A stretch of DNA of 64,000 nt from an uncultured Duncaniella sp. (GCA_910576785.1 CAJTJG010000004.1:1-64000), one strand, 5' to 3'. Positions 43,076 through 51,739 are shown, counted from the first letter of the stretch. Numbers and translations are program-made. Notes: generated by a model from the letters alone, not told the origin.

Positions 43076-43696
43076 TTAAAGTTTATTCACGAAATCAAGG
43101 CTGCTCTCCATCAGGATCACAGCGTTTGAGTTCATCAGCGCGTAGGTGTTGAGCTCCGAAGCTACCATTGTTTTGGCTTCGGGCACATTACGGGCTGACA
43201 AAGTTACGTTTTTATTCTCACTCGGTAAAACGAGGAGCACCTTTTTGCCGTCAACTTTAAGATTTTTAGCAAAATTTACAAAATCTTTAGTTTTCGGAGC
43301 CTCGAAGTTAAAGTCCTCTACCACGAAAAGCTGGGAATCCTGCACCTTGTATGTGAGGGCGCTCTTGCGGGCAAGCACTTTCACTTTCTTATTCAACTTG
43401 AAACGATAGTCACGGGGACGGGGGCCGAAGACGCGGCCGCCACCTACGAGAACAGGCGAGTTGATGTCACCGATACGGGCACCGCCGCCACCTTTCTGCT
43501 TGTGAAGCTTACGGGTGGAGCCGGACACCTCGCTGCGCTCCTTGGACTTGTGTGTGCCCTGGCGCTGGTTGGCGAGATACTGCTTGACATCGAGATAAAC
43601 GGCGTGCTCGTTGGCATCGACTGCGAATACCTCGTCGGCGAGCACAGCCTTGCGGCCGGTGTCTTCACCTTTGATATTGTAGATTGCGACTTCCAT
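43076..43696 (-). CDS. rplD: 50S ribosomal protein L4
   Basis: 206 residues. The extended loop with STRKLHKQKGGGGARIGD reaches the exit tunnel, and the globular domain follows. In E. coli L4 represses the S10 operon; no long leader precedes rpsJ here. Its start shares one base with the rplC stop. Confidence 0.97.
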   Translation of the reverse strand: MEVAIYNIKGEDTGRKAVLADEVFAVDANEHAVYLDVKQYLANQRQGTHKSKERSEVSGSTRKLHKQKGGGGARIGDINSPVLVGGGRVFGPRPRDYRFKLNKKVKVLARKSALTYKVQDSQLFVVEDFNFEAPKTKDFVNFAKNLKVDGKKVLLVLPSENKNVTLSARNVPEAKTMVASELNTYALMNSNAVILMESSLDFVNKL

Positions 43697-44313
43697 TACT
43701 TCTCAATTAAAACGATTGAACCTTTGCTTCCGGGGATGGAACCTTTGATGATAAGCACGTTGTGCTCGGGGAGAACCTTCACTACGCGGAGGTTCTGGAT
43801 GGTGACCTTCTCGTTGCCCATCTGGCCGGCCATACGCATTCCCTTGAACACTTTGGCGGGATAGGAGCAGGCGCCCACTGAACCGGGGGCACGGAGACGG
43901 TTGTGCTGACCGTGGGTGGACTGGCCGACACCGCCGAAGCCGTGACGCTTCACAACGCCCTGGAATCCCTTACCCTTTGAGGTACCCTGGATGTCCACGA
44001 AGTCGTCTTCGCTGAAGAGGTCGACGGTGATGGTATCACCGAGCTTTACCTCCTCGCCAAATCCTTTGAACTCGGCCAAGTGGCGCTGGGGAGCTACTCC
44101 GGCTTTCTTGAAGTGGCCGGCCATGGGGGCGGTGGTGTGCTTGTCCTTCTTCTCTTCGAAGCCGAGCTGCACTGCCTCATAGCCATCCTTCTCAGCCGTT
44201 TTCACTTGAGTAACTACGCAGGGGCCTACTTCGATAACAGTGCACGGCACGTTCTTGCCGTCGGCACTGAAAACGGATGTCATTCCGATTTTCTTTCCTA
44301 ATAATCCTGGCAT
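43696..44313 (-). CDS. rplC: 50S ribosomal protein L3
   Basis: 205 residues, GLLGKKIGMTSVF start and the KGFQGVVKRHGFGGV...HRAPGSVG-like loop (here HNRLRAPGSVGACSYP) that approaches the peptidyl transferase centre. Confidence 0.97.
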   Translation of the reverse strand: MPGLLGKKIGMTSVFSADGKNVPCTVIEVGPCVVTQVKTAEKDGYEAVQLGFEEKKDKHTTAPMAGHFKKAGVAPQRHLAEFKGFGEEVKLGDTITVDLFSEDDFVDIQGTSKGKGFQGVVKRHGFGGVGQSTHGQHNRLRAPGSVGACSYPAKVFKGMRMAGQMGNEKVTIQNLRVVKVLPEHNVLIIKGSIPGSKGSIVLIEK

Positions 44314-44394
44314 TTCTCTTTGATTTAGAAAATGTGAACTGAAATTGTTTGTTTCTTTCTTTTTCTTACTGTTGTTCCTTGATTTGGACTTGGC

Positions 44395-44700
44395 TTAGAC
44401 CTTGATCTCTACCTCTACGCCTGAGGGAAGCTCGAGCTTCATGAGGGCGTCGACAGTCTTACCCGTCGAATTGTGGATGTCGATCAAGCGCTTGTAGCTC
44501 GAGAGCTGGAACTGCTCGCGCGACTTCTTGTTGACGAAGGTCGAGCGATTGACAGTGAAGATGCGGCGGTGTGTGGGCAGGGGTATAGGTCCGCTGATCA
44601 CGGCGCCGGTGGCTTTCACGGTCTTCACAATCTTCTCGGCCGACTTGTCAACCAAGTTGTAGTCATAGGACTTCAGTTTGATTCTGATTGTTTGATCCAT
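44395..44700 (-). CDS. rpsJ: 30S ribosomal protein S10
   Basis: 101 residues from ATG 44700 (MDQTIRIKLKSYDYNLVD), which is the normal start; the open frame extends 14 codons upstream but those are not S10-like. It also takes part in NusB-dependent antitermination. It follows fusA directly, with no tuf gene between them. Confidence 0.98.
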   Translation of the reverse strand: MDQTIRIKLKSYDYNLVDKSAEKIVKTVKATGAVISGPIPLPTHRRIFTVNRSTFVNKKSREQFQLSSYKRLIDIHNSTGKTVDALMKLELPSGVEVEIKV

Positions 44701-44722
44701 ATTGATAGTTGAATGAAAGTGT

Positions 44723-46849
44723 TTACTTGATGAGGTCAACACGGCCCTGGCACTCGGTGAGGACAGCCTTGGCTATCGAGCTGCCTACCTCGCTGTAGTG
44801 GCTGAAAGACATAGTGGATGTCGCACGGCCGGAGGTGATGGTGCGGAGGGCGGTTACATAACCAAACATCTCGGCAAGAGGAGCCTTGGCCTTGACAACG
44901 CGTGCTCCGGAGCGGCTGGTCTCCATACCCTCTACCTGACCACGACGTTTGTTGAGGTCGGAGATAACGTCACCCATGCTCTCCTCAGGTGTTACAACCT
45001 CGATCTTCATGATAGGCTCGAGGAGAACGGGAGATGCCTTCTCGGATGCCTTCTTGAAGGCCTGGATAGCACAGAGCTCAAATGAGAGCTGATCGGAGTC
45101 GACGGGGTGGAACGATCCGTCGAGCACGGTAACCTTGAGCTGCTCTACGGGGAAGCCGGCGAGAACACCGTTCTTCATAGCGTTGGTGAATCCCTTCTGG
45201 ATGGAGGGGATGAACTCCTTGGGGATGTTACCACCCTTCACCTCGTCTACAAACTGGAGGTTGCCGTCGAAGCCTTCGTCAACGGGCTCTACACGAACGA
45301 TGATGTCGGCAAATTTACCACGACCACCGGTCTGCTTCTTGAATACCTCACGGAGCTCAACGGGCTTGGTGATGGCCTCCTTGTAGGTAACCTGAGGACG
45401 ACCCTGGTTGCACTCTACCTTGAACTCGCGGCGGAGACGGTCGATGATGATGTCGAGGTGAAGCTCACCCATACCGGAGATAACGGTCTGGCCAGTCTCC
45501 TCGTTTGTCTCCACGCGGAATGTGGGGTCCTCCTCGGCAAGCTTCTGAAGACCTACGCCGAGCTTGTCAAGATCCTTCTGGGTCTTGGGCTCTACGGCGA
45601 TACCGATAACGGGATCGGGGAACTCCATAGCCTCGAGTACGATAGGATGATTCTCGTCGCAGAGGGTATCACCTGTGCGGATATCCTTGAAACCTACGCC
45701 TGCGCCTATATCGCCGCAACCGATCATCTCCTTTGCATTCTGCTTGTTGGAGTGCATCTGGAAGAGACGCGACACGCGCTCCTTCTTGCCGGAGCGGCTG
45801 TTGAGCACATAGCTGCCGGCAACAACGTCGCCGGAATATACGCGGAAGAATGTAAGACGGCCTACATAGGGGTCAGTGGCGATCTTGAATGCGAGGGCAC
45901 ACATGGGTGCGTCGCTCGAAGGCTCGCGGGTCTCCACCTGATCGGGATCCTCGGGGTTGGTACCCTCGATGGCGCCCGAGTCAACAGGGCTGGGAAGATA
46001 TGCGCACACAGCGTCGAGGAGACACTGCACACCTTTGTTCTTGAACGACGAACCGCAGATCATGGGCACTACCTCCATCTTGAGGGTGGCGTTGCGGAGA
46101 GCACGGCGGATCTCCTCTTCGGTGATTGTGGAGGGATCGTCGAAATACTTCTCCATGAGAGTGTCATCAAACTCAGCGATCTTCTCGAGCATCTTGTCGC
46201 GCCACTCCTCGGCCTCGTCCTGGAGACCAGCAGGGATTTCCTCTACAGTGTAGTCGGCACCCATTGTCTCGTCATGCCAGAAGATAGCCTTCATGGTGAT
46301 GAGGTCAACCACGCCCTTGAAGGTCTCCTCGGCACCGATGGGCACCTGGATGGGGCAGGGATTTGCGCCGAGCACCTCGCGGAGCTGACGAACTACCTCA
46401 AAGAAGTTGGCACCCGAGCGGTCCATCTTGTTGACATAACCGATACGGGGCACATTATATTTATCAGCCTGACGCCATACGGTCTCAGACTGGGGCTCCA
46501 CGCCACCTACGGCGCAGAATGTAGCGACAGCACCGTCAAGCACACGGAGCGAACGCTCTACCTCGACGGTAAAGTCAACGTGTCCCGGAGTGTCGATAAG
46601 GTTGATCTTGAACTGCTCGCCGTCATATTTCCAGAAAGTGGTGGTGGCGGCGGAAGTGATTGTGATACCACGCTCCTGCTCCTGCTCCATCCAGTCCATG
46701 GTAGCGGCACCGTCGTGCACCTCACCGATCTTGTGAGTCAGACCGGTATAGAAGAGGATACGCTCCGACGTGGTGGTCTTACCGGCATCGATGTGAGCCA
46801 TAATGCCGATGTTGCGTGTATATTTAAGTTGAGCGTCTGATTTAGCCAT
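44723..46849 (-). CDS. fusA: Elongation factor G
   Basis: 708 residues, GTPase that drives translocation. G motifs are AHIDAGKTT (about 17-25), DTPGHVDF (about 89-96) and NKMD (about 143-146), with domains II-V following; domain IV is near 480-600. It is located between rpsG and rpsJ. The large open frame on the opposite strand is a shadow of this gene. Confidence 0.98.
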   Translation of the reverse strand: MAKSDAQLKYTRNIGIMAHIDAGKTTTSERILFYTGLTHKIGEVHDGAATMDWMEQEQERGITITSAATTTFWKYDGEQFKINLIDTPGHVDFTVEVERSLRVLDGAVATFCAVGGVEPQSETVWRQADKYNVPRIGYVNKMDRSGANFFEVVRQLREVLGANPCPIQVPIGAEETFKGVVDLITMKAIFWHDETMGADYTVEEIPAGLQDEAEEWRDKMLEKIAEFDDTLMEKYFDDPSTITEEEIRRALRNATLKMEVVPMICGSSFKNKGVQCLLDAVCAYLPSPVDSGAIEGTNPEDPDQVETREPSSDAPMCALAFKIATDPYVGRLTFFRVYSGDVVAGSYVLNSRSGKKERVSRLFQMHSNKQNAKEMIGCGDIGAGVGFKDIRTGDTLCDENHPIVLEAMEFPDPVIGIAVEPKTQKDLDKLGVGLQKLAEEDPTFRVETNEETGQTVISGMGELHLDIIIDRLRREFKVECNQGRPQVTYKEAITKPVELREVFKKQTGGRGKFADIIVRVEPVDEGFDGNLQFVDEVKGGNIPKEFIPSIQKGFTNAMKNGVLAGFPVEQLKVTVLDGSFHPVDSDQLSFELCAIQAFKKASEKASPVLLEPIMKIEVVTPEESMGDVISDLNKRRGQVEGMETSRSGARVVKAKAPLAEMFGYVTALRTITSGRATSTMSFSHYSEVGSSIAKAVLTECQGRVDLIK

Positions 46850-46933
46850 TTTGGGTAATCAAAAAAAGAGGGGTTTGGATGATTCGGTGAAAAATTATTC
46901 CGTTTCCTTGCTATATATATGCAGAGGAGAGGA

Positions 46934-47410
46934 TTAGAAACGGAAGTGGGCGAAGGCACGGTTGGCCTCGGCCATCTTGTGCATATCCTCCTTACGCTTG
47001 AAGGCGCCACCCTGCTCATTGAAAGCGTCGACGATCTCAGCGGCGAGCTTCTCGGCCATGGTCTTGCCACCGCGGCGGCGGGCATAGAGGATAAGGTTTT
47101 TCATCGAGATGGACTCCTTGCGGTCGGGACGGATCTCGGTAGGTACCTGGAATGTGGCACCACCCACACGGCGTGACTTAACCTCCACCTGGGGAGTTAC
47201 ATTCTCGAGAGCCTTCTTCCATACCTCGAGAGAGGTCTTCTCCTCATTGGGGAGTTTGGCCTTCACAAGCTCAAGGGCGCTGTAGAAGATAGTATAGGAA
47301 GTATTCTTCTTACCGTCATACATCAGATGGTTGACGAACTTCGATACTCTCACGTCGTTAAACACGGGATCGGGGAGAATTACCCGTTTCTTAGGCTTTG
47401 CTTTACGCAT
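46934..47410 (-). CDS. rpsG: 30S ribosomal protein S7
   Basis: 158 residues, MRKAKPKKRVILPDPVF start and the SKRVGG-like RRVGGATFQVPTEIR motif. It nucleates assembly of the 30S head; in E. coli it represses the str operon by binding the rpsL-rpsG spacer. Here that spacer is 202 nt (47411-47612) and contains the hairpin ATCCCC/GGGGAT (47471-47486). Confidence 0.97.
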   Translation of the reverse strand: MRKAKPKKRVILPDPVFNDVRVSKFVNHLMYDGKKNTSYTIFYSALELVKAKLPNEEKTSLEVWKKALENVTPQVEVKSRRVGGATFQVPTEIRPDRKESISMKNLILYARRRGGKTMAEKLAAEIVDAFNEQGGAFKRKEDMHKMAEANRAFAHFRF

Positions 47411-47612
47411 TTTTGGTGATGTGTTGTGTTTTTGGGTTGCTTGGTTGCTGCATCTTTCATCTTCAATGGCATCCCCCTCCGGGGATCCATTTACTCAACC
47501 TGTGATTTAGCCTTCCAGTCAAATCAAAAACGAAGAGTTAATACTCGGTTTTTAATCTTTCTTTTAGTTTTGTCAAGAAAAGGAGTTGGTTGCGCTGTTC
47601 TGCCGTAATTTC
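47411..47612 (-). promoter_or_regulatory. rpsL-rpsG spacer, candidate S7 regulatory site
   Basis: 202 nt without a gene. It contains a stem ATCCCC/GGGGAT (47471-47486), and GAGTATTAACTC followed by a T-rich run on the - strand (about 47526-47545), a weak terminator-like element. The position equals the S7 target in the E. coli str operon. Confidence 0.4.
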
Positions 47613-47996
47613 TTACTTCTTGGCAGCCTTGGGACGCTTGGCTCCATACTTGGAGCGACGCTGTGTGCGGTCCTTGACACCGCTGGTATCGAGTGTACCG
47701 CGAACGATGTGGTAACGCACACCGGGGAGGTCTTTCACACGACCGCCACGAACGAGCACGATCGAGTGCTCCTGAAGGTTGTGACCCTCGCCGGGGATGT
47801 AGCTGTTGACTTCCTTGCCGTTGGTGAGACGCACACGTGCCACCTTACGCATAGCCGAGTTAGGCTTTTTAGGAGTGGTAGTGTACACACGCACGCAAAC
47901 ACCGCGGCGCTGGGGACATGAGTCAAGCGCGGGTGACTTGCTCTTGTCCTCGAGAGCAACGCGTCCTTTTCTTACTAATTGCTGAATAGTAGGCAT
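47613..47996 (-). CDS. rpsL: 30S ribosomal protein S12
   Basis: 127 residues, MPTIQQLVRKGR start and TTPKKPNSAMRKVARVRL. Lysines at the positions where streptomycin-resistance changes occur (KKPNSA and the later GRVKDLPG) are wild type. It is the first gene of the superoperon. Confidence 0.98.
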   Translation of the reverse strand: MPTIQQLVRKGRVALEDKSKSPALDSCPQRRGVCVRVYTTTPKKPNSAMRKVARVRLTNGKEVNSYIPGEGHNLQEHSIVLVRGGRVKDLPGVRYHIVRGTLDTSGVKDRTQRRSKYGAKRPKAAKK

Positions 47997-48200
47997 CTTA
48001 GTTTCTTGTTTTGACTTTATTTAAAAATTAGTTCTGTTTCTTCAAACTTTATTTACGCTTTCCGGGTTTATCTTTCAGCAGACCGAAGCATAGGAATACA
48101 TCGTCTGAGCAGAATCCGCATACGTACCAATCCGCCTCGACCCACCTATCACTCAGCAAGTTACGGTGGCCGCGACGGCGGTTTACCCTTAAAAGCGATG
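47997..48200 (-). promoter_or_regulatory. rpsL 5' leader (about 200 nt)
   Basis: The predicted transcript from the promoter at 48201-48232 carries about 200 nt before rpsL. A 64-codon open frame covers much of this region but starts upstream of the promoter, so it is not counted as a gene. I see no well-defined hairpin; a role in growth-rate control is possible. Confidence 0.45.
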
Positions 48201-48232
48201 CAAAATTACAACTTATTTTCCTAATTACCAAA
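48201..48232 (-). promoter_or_regulatory. Main promoter of the str-S10-spc-alpha superoperon
   Basis: On the - strand TTTG (48232-48229), a 20-bp spacer and TAATTTTG (48208-48201), the same elements and spacing as the tRNA-fMet promoter. Confidence 0.85.
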
Positions 48233-48243
48233 CATTTCAGCAA

Positions 48244-48500
48244 TTAATTACATCCGGTTTCCGCACTATTTTTCGCACCATCTATCACCACTCCCCATCC
48301 CAACTACATCCACATTCCGGACACACCTCCGCGCCGCTCGCTCTCCCCTATTCCGGCCCCAGAATGAAACAAAAATTCAACAAACTTACGATTTAACACT
48401 AAAACCCCTCCAAAAGGGCTTCATTTTAGGATTTTTAATCTCTTTTAGCGTTATAAGCACCGTAAAAACCACCTGATTGATTGTTTATAAGATGAATGTC
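48244..48500. other. Gene-free AT-rich stretch upstream of rpsL
   Basis: No coding sequence, promoter or long repeat was recognised. A short dyad CCCCT...AGGG lies at about 48406-48418. The 859-nt interval from 47997 to 48855 holds only the rpsL leader and promoter, this segment, the candidate small RNA and two terminators. Confidence 0.4.
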
Positions 48501-48660
48501 GAAAAGACAGGGATGTCGTACTGATTTTTCAGCACGCACCCATCGCCACAGACATCCCTCGTCCTCCTTGTCGAGTTGTGAAACTGGACACCGAGGCTCT
48601 CATAAATAAATAGTTGAAACGTGAGGAGCGGTTTGCAGCATCATGCTGCAAACCGCTTTT
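48501..48660 (+). ncRNA. Candidate small RNA
   Basis: Structured segment ending in a strong terminator. A 9-bp stem AGGGATGTC/GACATCCCT (48509-48517 with 48551-48559) encloses a second hairpin CTGA-TTTT-TCAG, and a long terminal hairpin follows. No reading frame explains it and both neighbouring genes run on the other strand. No TAnnTTTG promoter was found, so the 5' end is a guess. It does not resemble tmRNA, SRP RNA or RNase P RNA. Confidence 0.4.
48627..48660 (+). terminator. Strong + strand terminator
   Basis: Perfect 14-bp stem (48627-48640 with 48644-48657), 3-nt loop, then TTTTCT. No T-run follows on the opposite strand. No + strand gene precedes it, which supports a small RNA upstream. 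Confidence 0.8.
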
Positions 48661-48765
48661 CTCATAATCCATCCACCACAACCGCCCACAAGACCCAGAT
48701 AAAGGATCAGAGATCAGCGGACAGGAGCGACCGACATCATCGAATCACCACAAAAAAAATGGAAC

Positions 48766-48808
48766 AAAAAAAGCCGTCGTGTTGACCCGATACGAATCAA
48801 CACGACGG
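48766..48808 (-). terminator. Terminator of the rpmB-rpmG-DUF4295 operon
   Basis: Perfect 12-bp stem CCGTCGTGTTGA/TCAACACGACGG (48774-48785 with 48797-48808) followed on the - strand by C and seven T. Confidence 0.88.
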
Positions 48809-48855
48809 TGTTATATCTATGATGTAGTAGATACTGTCGTTACAGAAACTCCTTC

Positions 48856-49005
48856 TTACTTAAGAGCGTCCTTTACAGCATCATTGGGAACCATCTGTTC
48901 CTGGAAGGTATAAGCACCGGTCTTCGCCGACTTAACGACCTTTATGACCTTGCTATAGGTGCGGCCTTCGCCTTTCTGCAGAGATGCAACGGTTTTCTTT
49001 GCCAT
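48856..49005 (-). CDS. DUF4295 family small protein
   Basis: 49 residues, basic, starting MAKKTVASLQKGEGRTYSKV and ending DAVKDALK. DUF4295 is a small Bacteroidetes family regularly found after rpmG, and may be a ribosome-associated protein; the function is not established. It starts 11 nt after rpmG and is followed by the operon terminator. Confidence 0.85.
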   Translation of the reverse strand: MAKKTVASLQKGEGRTYSKVIKVVKSAKTGAYTFQEQMVPNDAVKDALK

Positions 49006-49016
49006 GAGTCAGTGAA

Positions 49017-49205
49017 TTATTTAATTTCTTTATGTACAGTGACTTTCTTGAGGATGGGGTTGTACTTCTTCAACTCCAGACGCTCAGTAGTGTTCTTGCG
49101 GTTCTTGGTGGTGATGTAACGGGAAGTGCCGGGCATACCGCTTGCCTTGTGCTCGGTGCATTCGAGGATGACCTGAACGCGATTTCCTTTAGCTTTCTTT
49201 GCCAT
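49017..49205 (-). CDS. rpmG: 50S ribosomal protein L33
   Basis: 62 residues, KGNRVQVILECTEHKASG start, YITTKNRKNTTERLELKKY and a C-terminal KEIK. It has only one cysteine, so it is the zinc-free form. It is 6 nt after rpmB. Confidence 0.96.
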   Translation of the reverse strand: MAKKAKGNRVQVILECTEHKASGMPGTSRYITTKNRKNTTERLELKKYNPILKKVTVHKEIK

Positions 49206-49211
49206 CTTCTA

Positions 49212-49472
49212 TTAAATGATGTCTAAGTATTTGATTTCAGTGATATAACCCTTGGCAGCAGCCTCTTTGATAGCTGCATCGAGACCTTTCTTATTGATAG
49301 TGCGAAGGCCTGCGGCCGAGAGGGTGAGTGTGATCCAAGCTTGCTCCTCAACCCAGAAGAATTTCTTGTTGAAGAGATTGACATCAAACTTGCGCTTGGT
49401 GCGACGCTTCGAGTGCGACACATTATTGCCCACCATTGCTTTCTTGCCTGTAATCTGACAAATTTTTGACAT
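49212..49472 (-). CDS. rpmB: 50S ribosomal protein L28
   Basis: 86 residues, MSKICQITGKKAMVGNNVSHSKRRTKR start, typical of L28. Only one cysteine is present, so zinc is not bound. It heads a three-gene operon with its own promoter. Confidence 0.96.
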   Translation of the reverse strand: MSKICQITGKKAMVGNNVSHSKRRTKRKFDVNLFNKKFFWVEEQAWITLTLSAAGLRTINKKGLDAAIKEAAAKGYITEIKYLDII

Positions 49473-49604
49473 GGCTGTTGGTTTTTATCTCTTTGATTGT
49501 TACTTGTTTATTGACGGGAAGCGGTGACTCCACCACATATCTCATATCACCTGCCGGTGCATCATTTCCGGCGGTTTTCGAGGTTAAGCCACAAAATTCG
49601 ACCG

Positions 49605-49635
49605 CAAAGTTATGCATTTTCAAGCGATTTCACAA
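49605..49635 (-). promoter_or_regulatory. Promoter of rpmB-rpmG-DUF4295
   Basis: On the - strand TTG (49635-49633), a 20-bp spacer and TAACTTTG (49612-49605). The leader to rpmB is about 125 nt. Confidence 0.75.
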
Positions 49636-49639
49636 CAAA

Positions 49640-49944
49640 CCACTGATATTTTTGTATTTAATTACATTTTTTAACACTAAACTTTCACCAATTGGATTAT
49701 CACAAGGGCCGTCAAGAAGCCCGGATACCGCTCCACACGCCCCCTGCAACGGGTCTGTCAAAAACAAAGGATATGAAAATATCAATGCTTTTTTTCAAAA
49801 AAATTAGATTATTATAAATATTTTATATATTTTTGACCTCCGCTCCGGATCCTAACGGGACATGGAACGGAGACAAAAGCAGTAATGCACTATCTGTCAA
49901 TGTATTCACGAAAACTATCACTATTCAATTATCCGTCAACTGCT
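49640..49944. other. Intergenic region between divergent rpmB and nuclease operons
   Basis: AT-rich, about 300 nt. TATTTTTG at 49828-49835 could be a -7 element for the + strand operon, about 110 nt before its first ATG, but no -33 TTTG is visible at the expected distance. Nothing else was recognised. Confidence 0.4.
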
Positions 49945-50997
49945 ATGAAGAGAAACTTCCTTGCGGTGCTACTGGTCATGCTGACCCTCATATCGGCATC
50001 GGCCCAGAGCAGCGATAAAAAACAGTTCATGGTCTTCGGCGTAGCTTTCTACAACCTCGAAAACCTCTTCGACACAATCAACAACAACGGCAAATACGAT
50101 CTCGAATACTCCCCCAAAGGCCAGCGCCAGTGGAACAGCGAGAAGTACAACGCCAAGCTTGAAAACCTGGCACGCTGCATAGGTGCCATGACCACAAAGA
50201 CCACTCCCATGGGGCCGGCCGTGATAGGAGTGTCGGAGATCGAGAACAAAAGCGTGCTCGACGATCTCGTTCGTCAGGAAGCCATCCGCAAATGGCACCT
50301 GCAGGTGATCCATCACGACTCGCCCGACCGCCGCGGCGTCGACGTGGGACTGCTCTACAATCCACGCCTCTTCAAGCCTGTCGACGTGACCAACCACACA
50401 CTCACCATACCCGGATATGAGTCGTTCCGCACACGCGATCAGATGTGTGTCACAGGTGTACTCGGAGGCGACACCGTCAGCATCATAGTCAACCACTGGC
50501 CATCCCGCCTGGGCGGACAGGAACGTTCGAGTTATCTGCGCGAGGCCGCAGCCGATCTGTCCAAGCACATAGCCGACTCCCTCTGGGCCATCCGTCCGGG
50601 TCAGGGTGTGATAATCATGGGTGACCTCAACGATGACCCCATGGACCGCTCATGTGCCGTCAACCTCGGTGCGAAAAAAGATGAGAAAGGTGTCACTGCC
50701 CACGGATTCTACAATCCCTGGTGGAAAATGCTCGACAAAGGCATAGGCACCCTCGCCTACAAAAGCCAGTGGAATCTCTTCGATCAGATCATCATCTCCG
50801 GAACTCTGCTCGAGGGCAACGCCTCTCGTCCGGAAGCACTGCGCTACTGGAAATGCCAGGTGAACAACTTCGACTTCCTCATTGACCGCGAAGGCCAACG
50901 CCAGGGATACCCCCACCGCACATTCGCGGCAGGCCAGTGGCTCAACGGTTACTCCGACCACTTCCCCACCGAGATATTCCTCATCAAGGAGCGCTGA
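49945..50997 (+). CDS. Secreted endonuclease/exonuclease/phosphatase family protein
   Basis: 350 residues from ATG 49945; the upstream ATG at 49885 would add a 20-residue extension before an otherwise clear signal peptide (MKRNFLAVLLVMLTLISASAQ). The EEP fold is shown by FYNLENLFD (about 34-42), SEIEN (about 99-103), NHWPSRLGG, GDLNDDP and the terminal YSDHFPTEIF, giving the metal-binding and catalytic Asn, Glu, Asp and His. The family includes DNase I, exonuclease III and inositol/sphingomyelin phosphatases. Being exported and followed by a TonB receptor and DUF5689 lipoproteins, it probably degrades extracellular nucleic acid or another phosphodiester. Confidence 0.85.
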   Translation: MKRNFLAVLLVMLTLISASAQSSDKKQFMVFGVAFYNLENLFDTINNNGKYDLEYSPKGQRQWNSEKYNAKLENLARCIGAMTTKTTPMGPAVIGVSEIENKSVLDDLVRQEAIRKWHLQVIHHDSPDRRGVDVGLLYNPRLFKPVDVTNHTLTIPGYESFRTRDQMCVTGVLGGDTVSIIVNHWPSRLGGQERSSYLREAAADLSKHIADSLWAIRPGQGVIIMGDLNDDPMDRSCAVNLGAKKDEKGVTAHGFYNPWWKMLDKGIGTLAYKSQWNLFDQIIISGTLLEGNASRPEALRYWKCQVNNFDFLIDREGQRQGYPHRTFAAGQWLNGYSDHFPTEIFLIKER

Positions 50998-51025
50998 CAC
51001 CCCACCCTCCTATCCACTATAAAAA

Positions 51026-51679
51026 ATGGCAGCAGAGAAAAAAACAGACGAGAAGAACTACGTCATCACAGTTGGCCGTCAGTTTGGCAGCGGCGGACGC
51101 GAACTTGGCAAAGCCCTGGCAAACGAGCTCGGCATAAACTACTACGACAAGGAACTCCTGGCTGAAGCCGCGCGGCAAGCCGGCGTGGACCCCGAGTATT
51201 TCGAGAGCCGCGACGAGCGTTTCCCCTCATTCATGCACGGACTCTTCTCGTTCTCCATGGGAGTCACACCTATGTGTTACTACACCGGGACCGGAGCTAT
51301 CACTGACGACGGTCTGTACAAAGCCATCAGCAATTTCCTTCTTGAAAAAGCCGATAGTGAATCGTTTGTGGTGGTAGGACGCAGCGCCGACTATATCCTC
51401 CGCGACCATCCCCGCGTCACCAACATCTTCGTTCACGCTCCGATGGAGGAATGCGTGCGCCGCATCACCTCGAGGGCCGATGCTCTAACTGCCGAAAAAG
51501 CCGAAGCTCTGGCCCGACGCACCAACAAATGGCGCGCGGACTACTACAACTTTTTCACCGACAAGGAATGGGGTCACGCCACAAGCTACGATCTCACCAT
51601 CGACAGCTCCCTGCTCACGATGGCCGACAATGTTGCCATCGTAAAGGAATTCCTACGCCGCCGCGGATACATCGACTGA
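51026..51679 (+). CDS. Cytidylate-kinase-like family protein
   Basis: 217 residues. The P-loop-like VGRQFGSGGRELGKALA (about 16-32) and later VVVGRSADYILRD and HAPMEECVRRI match the cytidylate_kin2 family, which is distinct from the main Cmk. A role in phosphorylating CMP or another nucleoside monophosphate would fit salvage of nucleotides produced by the upstream nuclease, but the activity of this family is poorly defined. It is 28 nt after the nuclease gene and cytoplasmic (no signal). Confidence 0.82.
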   Translation: MAAEKKTDEKNYVITVGRQFGSGGRELGKALANELGINYYDKELLAEAARQAGVDPEYFESRDERFPSFMHGLFSFSMGVTPMCYYTGTGAITDDGLYKAISNFLLEKADSESFVVVGRSADYILRDHPRVTNIFVHAPMEECVRRITSRADALTAEKAEALARRTNKWRADYYNFFTDKEWGHATSYDLTIDSSLLTMADNVAIVKEFLRRRGYID

Positions 51680-51739
51680 CACAGATCAGCCACCTATTTA
51701 TATTATTGTACCGAATCAATTACCACCAACCAATAATCT

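Noticed and set aside
44701..44722. Possible loss of tuf between fusA and rpsJ
   Set aside because: The two genes are adjacent with an intact 22-nt spacer; tuf at another locus is usual in Bacteroidetes, so no gap is implied.
45107..46840. 577-codon open frame on the + strand opposite fusA
   Set aside because: It is antisense to EF-G, whose sequence is fully explained; long shadow frames are common in G/C-rich genes.
48049..48243. 64-codon open frame on the - strand before rpsL
   Set aside because: The superoperon promoter lies inside it, so a transcript would not include its start; it is part of the leader.
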